Source of the DNA: Lachnospiraceae bacterium
GTDB taxonomy: Bacteria > Bacillota > Clostridia > Lachnospirales > Lachnospiraceae
Direction: 5' to 3'
Assembly (NCBI GenBank): GCA_900772845.1
Contig: CAAGSD010000103.1
Coordinates: 1 to 14,993, forward strand
DNA length: 14,993 nucleotides
How positions within the stretch are numbered: position 1 is the first letter of the stretch; each line of letters begins with the position of its first letter. Below are positions 5,782 through 11,446 of this stretch, in pieces. Position numbers and translations under genes: made by a program. A model generated the notes under the pieces. The model was not told the DNA's origin and made no database searches. It saw only the letters and a program-made list of their open reading frames with translations.

Positions 5782-7872
5782 TTACTGCTGTGCTACATCC
5801 TTCATGGAGAAGCTGATTCTGCCCATCTTATCCTTACCAAGGCATACAACGGTTACCACATCGCCCAGAGTCAGGACATCTTCTACATGGTTGATTCTCT
5901 CCTTGGCGATCTTGGAGATGTGTACCATGCCTTCCTTACCGGGTGCGAACTCGATGAATGCACCGAATTCCTTGATGCTGACTACCTTGCCCTTGAAGAT
6001 CTGACCTTCTTCGAAGTCAGTGGTGATGATCTTCACCATCTCCAGAGCTTTGTCCATCATTTCCTTATCGGTACCGCAGATAGATACCTTACCGTCATCG
6101 GTGATATCGATCTTTACGCCGGTACGTGCAATGATCTCGTTGATGGTCTTACCGCGCTGGCCTACTACATCACCGATTCTGTCGGGATCGATCTGAATGG
6201 AGATGATCTTGGGAGCGTACTTGCCAACCTCTGTTCTGGGAGCAGAGATTGCAGGCTTCATGCAGGTATCCATGATGAACAGTCTTGCATCACGGCATCT
6301 TGCGATCGCACCCTCAACGATAGGTCTGGTCAGACCGTGGATCTTGATATCCATCTGGATCGCAGTAATACCTTCGGTAGTACCGGTTACCTTAAAGTCC
6401 ATATCTCCGAAGAAGTCTTCCAGTCCCTGGATATCGGTCAGCAGAACGAAATCGTCATCGGTCTCGCCGGTTACCAGACCACAGGAAATACCTGCTACCA
6501 TCTTCTTGATGGGTACACCTGCTGCCATCAGGGACATGCAGGAAGCACAGGTGGATGCCATGGAGGTAGATCCGTTGGATTCAAAGGTCTCAGATACAGT
6601 ACGGATTGCATAAGGGAACTCGTCCTCACTGGGCAGTACGGGGATCAGGGCTCTCTCAGCCAGAGCGCCATGACCGATCTCACGTCTTCCGGGTCCGCGG
6701 GAAGGCTTGGTCTCACCTACGGAATAGGAAGGGAAGTTATAATGATGCATATATCTCTTGCTTACTTCGTTCTCATCCAGGCCATCGATCTTCTGCTGCT
6801 CGGACAGAGGTGCCAGAGTACATACGTTACAGATCTGGGTCTGTCCACGGGTGAACATAGCGGAACCATGTACACGGGGGATGATGTCTACTTCTGCTGC
6901 CAGAGGACGGATCTGGGTGATCGCACGTCCGTCGGGACGCTTGTGATCCTTCAGGATCATCTTGCGGACGGTCTTCTTCTCATACTGGTATACTGCCTCA
7001 CCTAAGATAGCCAGCCACTCTTCGTTCTCAGCGAAAGCCTCGGTCAGATTGTCGGTGATCACACGGATATTCTCCTCACGGGTCTGCTTGTCATCGGTGA
7101 ATACAGCTTCTTCCATCTCAGCGGGAGATACGATCTCCTTCATAGCCTCGAACATTTCAGCGGGCACTGCACAGCTGGTGTACTCGTGCTTCTTCTTGCC
7201 TGCTTCTGCTACGATCTTGTCGATGAAAGTAATGATGGTCTGGTTCACTTCATGTGCCTTGTAGATTGCTTCGATCATGGTAGCTTCGGGAATCTCGTTA
7301 GCTCCCGCCTCGATCATGATCACTTTTTCTCTGGTAGAAGCAACGGTCAGGTTCAGATCACCCTTCTTCCACTGCTCCTGGCTGGGATTGATGATGAACT
7401 CGCCATCGATCATGCCTACCTGAGTCATAGCGCAGGGGCCATCAAAAGGGATATCGGAAATGCAGGTAGCGATAGCAGCACCGATCATGGCTACCAGCTC
7501 CGGACGGCACTCAGGATCTACGCTCATTACCATGTTGTTCAGGGTCACATCATTACGGTAATCCTTGGGGAACAGGGGACGCATAGGTCTATCGATGACA
7601 CGGCTGGTCAGGATAGCATTCTCGCTTGCCTTACCTTCTCTTTTGTTGAAACCACCGGGGATCTTACCCACAGCGTACATTTTCTCTTCATACTCTACAC
7701 TCAGAGGGAAGAAATCGATACCGTCTCTGGGCTTCTCGGAAGCGGTTGCGGTACAGAGAACAGTGGTATCACCATAGTGCATGAATGCACATCCGTTTGC
7801 CTGCTTACCTACACGGTTGATATCAACCACCAGAGGTCTGCCTGCAAGATCCATCTTGTAACTTTGATACAT
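5782..7872 (-). CDS. pnp: Polyribonucleotide nucleotidyltransferase (PNPase)
   Basis: PNPase is a trimeric 3'-to-5' phosphorolytic exoribonuclease that degrades mRNA to nucleoside diphosphates in the cytoplasm. At 696 aa it has the full family length. Domains in order: first RNase PH domain (about 1-230, with RPMRPLFPKDYRNDV), helical linker (about 240-310), second RNase PH domain (about 310-545, with the catalytic-site LTDIQGLEDFFGDMDFKV carrying D486 and D492), a KH domain (about 553-615, with GQRG at 571-574 as the GxxG loop) and an S1 domain (about 624-691, VSIKEFGAFIEF). The start at 7872 is preceded by AGGAGG with a short spacer. It follows rpsO on the same strand, the classic rpsO-pnp order, but 302 bp away with two hairpins between. 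The 3' end of the gene is followed by a strong terminator. Confidence 0.98.
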   Translation of the reverse strand: MYQSYKMDLAGRPLVVDINRVGKQANGCAFMHYGDTTVLCTATASEKPRDGIDFFPLSVEYEEKMYAVGKIPGGFNKREGKASENAILTSRVIDRPMRPLFPKDYRNDVTLNNMVMSVDPECRPELVAMIGAAIATCISDIPFDGPCAMTQVGMIDGEFIINPSQEQWKKGDLNLTVASTREKVIMIEAGANEIPEATMIEAIYKAHEVNQTIITFIDKIVAEAGKKKHEYTSCAVPAEMFEAMKEIVSPAEMEEAVFTDDKQTREENIRVITDNLTEAFAENEEWLAILGEAVYQYEKKTVRKMILKDHKRPDGRAITQIRPLAAEVDIIPRVHGSAMFTRGQTQICNVCTLAPLSEQQKIDGLDENEVSKRYMHHYNFPSYSVGETKPSRGPGRREIGHGALAERALIPVLPSEDEFPYAIRTVSETFESNGSTSMASTCASCMSLMAAGVPIKKMVAGISCGLVTGETDDDFVLLTDIQGLEDFFGDMDFKVTGTTEGITAIQMDIKIHGLTRPIVEGAIARCRDARLFIMDTCMKPAISAPRTEVGKYAPKIISIQIDPDRIGDVVGQRGKTINEIIARTGVKIDITDDGKVSICGTDKEMMDKALEMVKIITTDFEEGQIFKGKVVSIKEFGAFIEFAPGKEGMVHISKIAKERINHVEDVLTLGDVVTVVCLGKDKMGRISFSMKDVAQQ

Positions 7873-8081
7873 ATATTCCTCCTATCCATCGTACGTGATC
7901 TTAGTCTTTTTCACTCTACGATATAAATGATTTATTTCTACGGTACGGAGGATTACCGAAACTACTGAAAAATTCATGTTGTATTTCTTCCTCAACATAA
8001 CCTTTTCAGCGGTCTCGGGGCTCACTTCCATACCGCATGTTACCAAAAACTCCGGGACAGCCAGTCTGCCACCAGACAATG
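7873..8081 (-). promoter_or_regulatory. pnp leader region with small hairpins
   Basis: No gene is visible in this stretch. On the minus strand it contains GTCTG-GTGG-CAGAC near 8076-8063, ATGTTG/CAACAT arms at 7998-7993 and 7981-7976, and CGGTA/TACCG arms at 7958-7941 whose loop includes TCCTCC. That loop is complementary to GGAGGA of the pnp ribosome binding site. PNPase autocontrols its own leader in Escherichia coli, so the hairpins may be regulatory; this is inference. I see no consensus promoter. A 65-codon open frame here lacks a ribosome binding site. Confidence 0.35.
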
Positions 8082-8119
8082 AAAAACCGTGGGCTTGTCA
8101 GTTCTACCCCAACCCACGT
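8082..8119 (-). terminator. Second hairpin with T run in the rpsO-pnp gap
   Basis: CGTGGG (8119-8114) pairs with CCCACG (8093-8088) around a loop of 20 nt on the minus strand, followed by GTTTTTC. The loop is long for an intrinsic terminator. Together with the hairpin at 8130-8162 it may partly separate rpsO from pnp or act as a processing site. Confidence 0.45.
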
Positions 8120-8129
8120 AAACAGAGAA

Positions 8130-8162
8130 AGCGGAGCGCCGATGTAATCGGCAGACCCCGCT
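8130..8162 (-). terminator. Hairpin directly after rpsO (terminator or RNase processing site)
   Basis: Twelve bases past the rpsO stop, AGCGG pairs with CCGCT and, across an asymmetric internal loop, GCCGAT pairs with ATCGGC around a 3-nt loop. TTTCTCTGTTT follows on the minus strand, a moderately U-rich tail. In E. coli a hairpin in this position is cut by RNase III; leaky termination would equally serve rpsO-pnp. Confidence 0.6.
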
Positions 8163-8174
8163 CACCAGTCAGCA

Positions 8175-8441
8175 TTATTTTCTTAAGCCAAGCTTCTCGA
8201 TTAATGCACGATATCTCTCGATATCCTTCTTCTTCAGGTACTCCAGAAGACCACGTCTCTGACCTACCATCTTCAGCATACCACGACGAGAATGATGATC
8301 CTTAGGGTTCTCCTTCAGATGCTCGGTAAGCTCCTGGATTCTTGCGGTCAGGACTGCTACCTGTACCTCAGGTGAACCTGTGTCACCGGGGGTTCTTGCA
8401 TACTCGTTCATGATGGCTGTTTTCTTTTCCTTAGAAATCAT
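8175..8441 (-). CDS. rpsO: 30S ribosomal protein S15
   Basis: This is a complete 88-aa S15, the primary binder of the 16S rRNA central-domain three-way junction during assembly of the small subunit. The conserved DTGSPEVQVAVLTARI and HHSRRGMLKMVGQRRGLLEYLKKKD segments are intact and the length is standard. The start at 8441 has AGGAGG 7-8 nt upstream. It has its own near-consensus promoter and an approximately 80-nt leader long enough for the S15 autocontrol known in other bacteria. pnp follows on the same strand. Confidence 0.98.
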   Translation of the reverse strand: MISKEKKTAIMNEYARTPGDTGSPEVQVAVLTARIQELTEHLKENPKDHHSRRGMLKMVGQRRGLLEYLKKKDIERYRALIEKLGLRK

Positions 8442-8523
8442 TTCTTTTTCCTCCTGTTTTTTAAACGCCTGATACTAAGACTAAGGTCGGAGTGTCCGTA
8501 ATCTGAGCATCGGCTGATCATAC
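8442..8523 (-). promoter_or_regulatory. rpsO 5' leader, possible S15 autoregulatory RNA
   Basis: Transcripts from the promoter at 8530-8558 carry about 80 nt before rpsO. The leader can form at least CGGA-CAC-TCCG (around 8496-8486). S15 represses its own mRNA through leader RNA in several phyla, with different structures. I cannot draw the S15 recognition junction with certainty, so this is a placement-based suggestion. Confidence 0.35.
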
Positions 8524-8529
8524 TGTTTC

Positions 8530-8558
8530 AATATAGCATAATTTTTTCCGATTGTAAA
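8530..8558 (-). promoter_or_regulatory. rpsO promoter
   Basis: On the minus strand TTTACA (8558-8553) and TATATT (8535-8530) each match consensus at 5 of 6 bases with a 17-bp spacer. The -35 box begins four bases after the protease gene's stop codon. No terminator separates the protease gene from this promoter, so some readthrough into rpsO-pnp is likely. Confidence 0.75.
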
Positions 8559-8561
8559 TAC

Positions 8562-9368
8562 TTAAAATAAGGGAACCCACTCTTTTCCGGTCACTTCCTG
8601 ATAGCTGGTCAGTAAAGATGCCAGAGGTACGCCCCATCTCGACGGACTGCCCTCTGTCTCATAGACCTCACCTACGACCATGGCGAGCAGATTGCCGTCC
8701 TCGTCAAAAACCGCAGAACCGGAATCTCCACTTTCCAGGATAATATTCATCTTGGTATGGTTCAGACCGTTGCCATAGGCAAACTCTTCCATAAGACCTG
8801 CCACCGTACCCTCGACGCAGGTTCCGGTATAACCTTCTCTGCTCATGCGATAAACCTTAATGTTTCCGCATGCTTTCTCTCCGTCACTCATGGCGAGCCA
8901 GCTCTCAATATCGACATTGACGGGAGCCAGCTTTCCGGCTGTTTCCGCATCCACATCCTCACTGTGAACCGATACTACTCCCACATCAAAGACATCACTG
9001 CAGCCTTCTTTTCTTCCGATCGCCTGTGTACCGTCAGCAAATGTCACAGTCCAGGTGTCCGCCGACTCAATGACATGTCTATTGGTACAAATATAAAGCA
9101 TGCCATTCTCTTCCTTTGCAAGAAACCCTGAGCCACTGACTTCCTTGCCGCCATTTTCTGCATACAGATTTACCAGGCTGTACACTGCACCCGGAAGCCC
9201 GGTGTCATCTGTCTCTGTGCTTTCTTCCTGTACCTCAGTCTGCTGTACGCTTTCTTCTGCAACAGTTGTTGTCTCCTGCTGCTCTTGCTTGCTGCCACAG
9301 GCGGACAGCGTCAGTACGACTCCCGTCATCAAGCAGACATTACATATCTTCTTCCAAATCTTTTTCAT
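8562..9368 (-). CDS. Trypsin-fold serine protease lipoprotein
   Basis: This 268-aa protein begins with a lipoprotein signal: lysines, a hydrophobic core and the lipobox LSAC with C24 as the lipidated residue, placing it on the outer face of the membrane. A flexible linker rich in Glu, Gln and Thr (about 25-57) leads to a chymotrypsin/trypsin-like domain. The probable triad is H98 (CTNRHVIES), D128 (VFDVGVVSV) and S216 (ESGDSGSAVFD). Unlike HtrA/DegP it has no C-terminal PDZ domain and no membrane helix. The substrate is unknown. Two ATGs lie six bases apart; GAGG sits about 7 nt before the one at 9368 but touches the one at 9374, so 9368 is chosen. It lies between the secreted repeat protein and rpsO, with its own -10 element at 9416-9421. 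Confidence 0.85.
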   Translation of the reverse strand: MKKIWKKICNVCLMTGVVLTLSACGSKQEQQETTTVAEESVQQTEVQEESTETDDTGLPGAVYSLVNLYAENGGKEVSGSGFLAKEENGMLYICTNRHVIESADTWTVTFADGTQAIGRKEGCSDVFDVGVVSVHSEDVDAETAGKLAPVNVDIESWLAMSDGEKACGNIKVYRMSREGYTGTCVEGTVAGLMEEFAYGNGLNHTKMNIILESGDSGSAVFDEDGNLLAMVVGEVYETEGSPSRWGVPLASLLTSYQEVTGKEWVPLF

Positions 9369-9415
9369 AATCATCCTCTTTTATTTTCAAAAGAATCCTG
9401 CCGGACTTTTCCAGT

Positions 9416-9439
9416 ATTATACTACTTTGTATAACAAAG
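9416..9439 (-). promoter_or_regulatory. -10 element and palindrome upstream of the protease gene
   Basis: A perfect TATAAT (9421-9416, minus strand) lies 47 bp before the protease start, with no recognisable -35 box at the usual distance because that position is occupied by the preceding terminator stem. Between them is a 15-bp palindrome CTTTG-TTATA-CAAAG (arms extend to 6 bp) at 9439-9425, which shares its left arm with the terminator. It could be an operator; no regulator is identified. Confidence 0.45.
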
Positions 9440-9468
9440 GCGGCAGATACAGATACCTGCCGCCTTTG
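9435..9468 (-). terminator. Intrinsic terminator after the secreted repeat protein
   Basis: On the minus strand CAAAGGCGGCAG pairs perfectly over 12 bp with CTGCCGCCTTTG around a 10-nt loop, followed by TTATAC. It starts 22 bases after the stop codon of the secreted protein gene. The tail is short, but the stem is very strong. Confidence 0.82.
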
Positions 9469-9489
9469 CCTCTTCATTACGGACAAAGA

Positions 9490-11220
9490 TTAATATTCTA
9501 CACCGTTATAATCACCAAACATAGCATCGTAATCAGAAGAAATGACGTTCTGATCATGGATCTGATTATTCTTTACATAGAATACATTCCATACGTTACC
9601 GGCCTGATTAGAGGGTACGTTGTACTCCTTGATCAGTGTTGCACCCTGATATACCTTTATGTTTGCACCGGAGAAGGACATCTCGGTAGAATCAGGATTA
9701 TGACCATTGGTAAAATCGTGTACAGAATAATAGTAGGGCTTGTCACTCTGCACATTGAATACGGTTACGGTCTCAGGACCATAAGAAGAAGTATCATCTA
9801 CATCCAGGGAAGCATTTATTTCGCCCTCAAGGCCATAGTAAATCTTGTGGGAAAAATATACATGGAAGTAATCAGCGCTGTCTCCTGCCACGGTAGGTCC
9901 TACCAGATGGGAATCCAGGTCTCTGGGTCTCTCACCCCAGGTAAGAACTACACGGAACTGAGTGTCGTCTACAGCAGTTGCGGTAGGATTCAGAGTTCCG
10001 TCAAAGGAGCGGGATGCATTGGAGCTGAATACATTCACAAATACAGATGCATAACCTTCACGGGCAAACTCGATGGTGTAGTAACCTCTCGCCAGAGTTA
10101 CATTGTAGCTGCCATCTGCACCGGTGGTAAAAGTATTGAGGACTTCACCTTCTTTGTTATTCCAGTTTGCTCTGACTTTCAGGGTTACACCTGCCAAAGT
10201 CTGACCTGTTACGGCATCTTTGGCAATACCTGCGACATTGTTCTCACCGCTGTAGTTTTCGCTCAGCAGATTGAAAGTAGGCATTTCAAAGGAACCGGAA
10301 CCGGAAGCTACTGCGAAATTGGTCATGGTCAGTGTCATGTAACCGGGAGCACTGGCAGTAACCTCATATCTGCCTGCAGGCAGCTCAGCGATCACATAGT
10401 TACCATTTGCATCCGTAGTTACCTCATACCAGCCATTACCGGTAGTCACAGTGCTGCCTGCGTTATTACCGCTGACATCGTTGCCGCTGACATCATTACC
10501 GCTGACAGAAGCAAGTGCCTCATACAGATCACCGGTTCTGGTAAATCTTACACGCGCATTGGGAATAACGTTACCGTCGGGATCAACCAGGGTACCTCTG
10601 GCAACAACTTCTGCAGTGCTTGTGCCACCACTGATTCCACTGTTAGAACCGCTGTTGGAACCGCTGTTGTTATTGGAACTATTATTGTCATCAGAATCAT
10701 TAGAAGAAGCTACTACAACATCAGCATGGCAGTTTCTGCCTTCCTTGCTGCCAAATGCCAGCCAGTGTCTGTAGAGAGCCATGACATCATAGCCAAATGC
10801 CTTCTTCAGATCAGGATATCTGTCTGCGTATGCTCTTGCATCAAAAGTACCGAAAGAATTTCTGCCTTCTTTGATGCCAAAGGTTACATAGTGATTTAAG
10901 TATGCGTTCCAGTTATCACCGAAAGCAGCATTCAGATCAGCATATGCCTCTCTGTACTTCTTCAGATCGATCAGCTCGGTAAATACGCGCTGCTCTTTCT
11001 GTCCAAACTTTACATAATGATTGTACAGTGCCTTGGCATCTTTACCAAAAGCAGCGTTCAGATCACTGTAAGTCTGGGAATAGTAATTTGCATCGAATAC
11101 ATCCTTGGGAGTAGTGGTCTTTGCAGATACGGTAGTTCCTACCAGCATTGCCAGAACCAGCACTGTGGATACAGTCTTTGCGAGCTTTTTGCCGAAAAAG
11201 CTCAGTTTTTTGTTGTTCAT
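9490..11220 (-). CDS. Secreted multidomain repeat protein with carboxypeptidase-regulatory-like and YfaP-like domains
   Basis: This 576-aa protein is of unknown function. The signal peptide (about 1-33) has KKLAKTVSTVLVLAML and a probable cut after VSA. Three repeats of about 42 residues follow (42-79, 84-120, 126-162), each like F-D-x3-Y-x3-Y-x-D-L-x2-A-F-G, then H-Y/W-x2-F-G-x-K-E-x-R. A Ser/Asn/Asp-rich linker (172-200) leads to a carboxypeptidase-regulatory-like beta sandwich (about 204-318) interrupted by SGNDVSGNDVSGN (240-252). A second such domain spans about 326-410. The C-terminus (about 420-550) has LTWGERPRDLDSHLVGP and resembles YfaP/DUF2135-type domains. There is no sortase motif or membrane anchor, so it is released or held non-covalently. 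The start at 11220 is chosen for GAGGAGG 8-9 nt upstream and the signal peptide; in-frame codons extend to 11319 without support. It has its own promoter and terminator. Confidence 0.85.
   Translation of the reverse strand: MNNKKLSFFGKKLAKTVSTVLVLAMLVGTTVSAKTTTPKDVFDANYYSQTYSDLNAAFGKDAKALYNHYVKFGQKEQRVFTELIDLKKYREAYADLNAAFGDNWNAYLNHYVTFGIKEGRNSFGTFDARAYADRYPDLKKAFGYDVMALYRHWLAFGSKEGRNCHADVVVASSNDSDDNNSSNNNSGSNSGSNSGISGGTSTAEVVARGTLVDPDGNVIPNARVRFTRTGDLYEALASVSGNDVSGNDVSGNNAGSTVTTGNGWYEVTTDANGNYVIAELPAGRYEVTASAPGYMTLTMTNFAVASGSGSFEMPTFNLLSENYSGENNVAGIAKDAVTGQTLAGVTLKVRANWNNKEGEVLNTFTTGADGSYNVTLARGYYTIEFAREGYASVFVNVFSSNASRSFDGTLNPTATAVDDTQFRVVLTWGERPRDLDSHLVGPTVAGDSADYFHVYFSHKIYYGLEGEINASLDVDDTSSYGPETVTVFNVQSDKPYYYSVHDFTNGHNPDSTEMSFSGANIKVYQGATLIKEYNVPSNQAGNVWNVFYVKNNQIHDQNVISSDYDAMFGDYNGVEY
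10463..10507. repeat. 15-bp tandem repeat encoding the SGNDV spacer
   Basis: Three copies of a 15-bp unit, each ending CCGCTGACA on the plus strand, occur at 10463-10477, 10478-10492 and 10493-10507. They encode the repeated five-residue VSGND unit in the middle of the first beta-sandwich domain. Because the unit is a multiple of three, gain or loss of copies would keep the reading frame and change only spacer length. Confidence 0.75.
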
Positions 11221-11246
11221 TCCGGGATTCCTCCTCATTCGTTTTT

Positions 11247-11263
11247 TAGGCTTTTTTTGCCTA
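11247..11263 (-). promoter_or_regulatory. Stem-loop at the 5' end of the secreted-protein mRNA
   Basis: On the minus strand TAGGC pairs with GCCTA around a 7-A loop. The predicted transcription start near 11262 falls at the base of the stem, so the mRNA may begin with a hairpin, an arrangement known to protect messages from 5'-end decay. The stem is only five base pairs. Confidence 0.4.
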
Positions 11264-11268
11264 TTCAA

Positions 11269-11297
11269 AGAATAGCACTTCTTGTTCCGGATTACAA
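11269..11297 (-). promoter_or_regulatory. Promoter of the secreted repeat protein gene (extended -10)
   Basis: TTGTAA (11297-11292) and TATTCT (11274-11269) are 17 bp apart on the minus strand, and the -10 box is preceded by TGC, an extended -10 motif. Runs of 5-7 A or T bases at 11310-11323, 11333-11338, 11346-11351 and 11395-11417 lie upstream and could bend DNA or serve as UP-element-like contacts. Confidence 0.6.
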
Positions 11298-11446
11298 TAT
11301 TCCGTGAACTTTTTTTCAAAAAATGTCAGGACTTTTTTCCCGGTATTTTTTCAGTTTGTGCATATTACACATAAACTTCTTGGATTTTATATCATTTTTA
11401 TACTTTTTTTATTTTTTATCCCTGGCCGCTGCCTGATCCTTCAGAA
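11298..11446. other. A/T-tract-rich spacer without a gene
   Basis: This stretch between the diguanylate cyclase gene and the secreted-protein promoter holds many homopolymeric A/T tracts and no open frame with a ribosome binding site. I see no intrinsic terminator after the cyclase gene: the bases after its stop are GC-rich but not followed by a T run. Readthrough into the secreted-protein gene is therefore possible. Confidence 0.5.

Noticed and set aside
5887..7005. Plus-strand open frame of 372 codons opposite pnp
   Set aside because: Pure shadow of a highly conserved PNPase gene; composition reflects the codon use of the opposite strand and there is no ribosome binding site.
7882..8079. 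65-codon minus-strand frame between rpsO and pnp
   Set aside because: No Shine-Dalgarno before its ATG, no recognisable protein features, and it lies in a structured leader.
9100..10899. Very long plus-strand open frame (599 codons) opposite the secreted-protein and protease genes
   Set aside because: It is antisense to two genes with clear signal peptides, motifs, Shine-Dalgarno sites and terminators. Its translation has no recognisable domain, and it spans the gap between those genes.
11221..11319. 33-codon N-terminal extension of the secreted protein
   Set aside because: It would bury the signal peptide and start upstream of the predicted promoter; GAGGAGG precedes the ATG at 11220.
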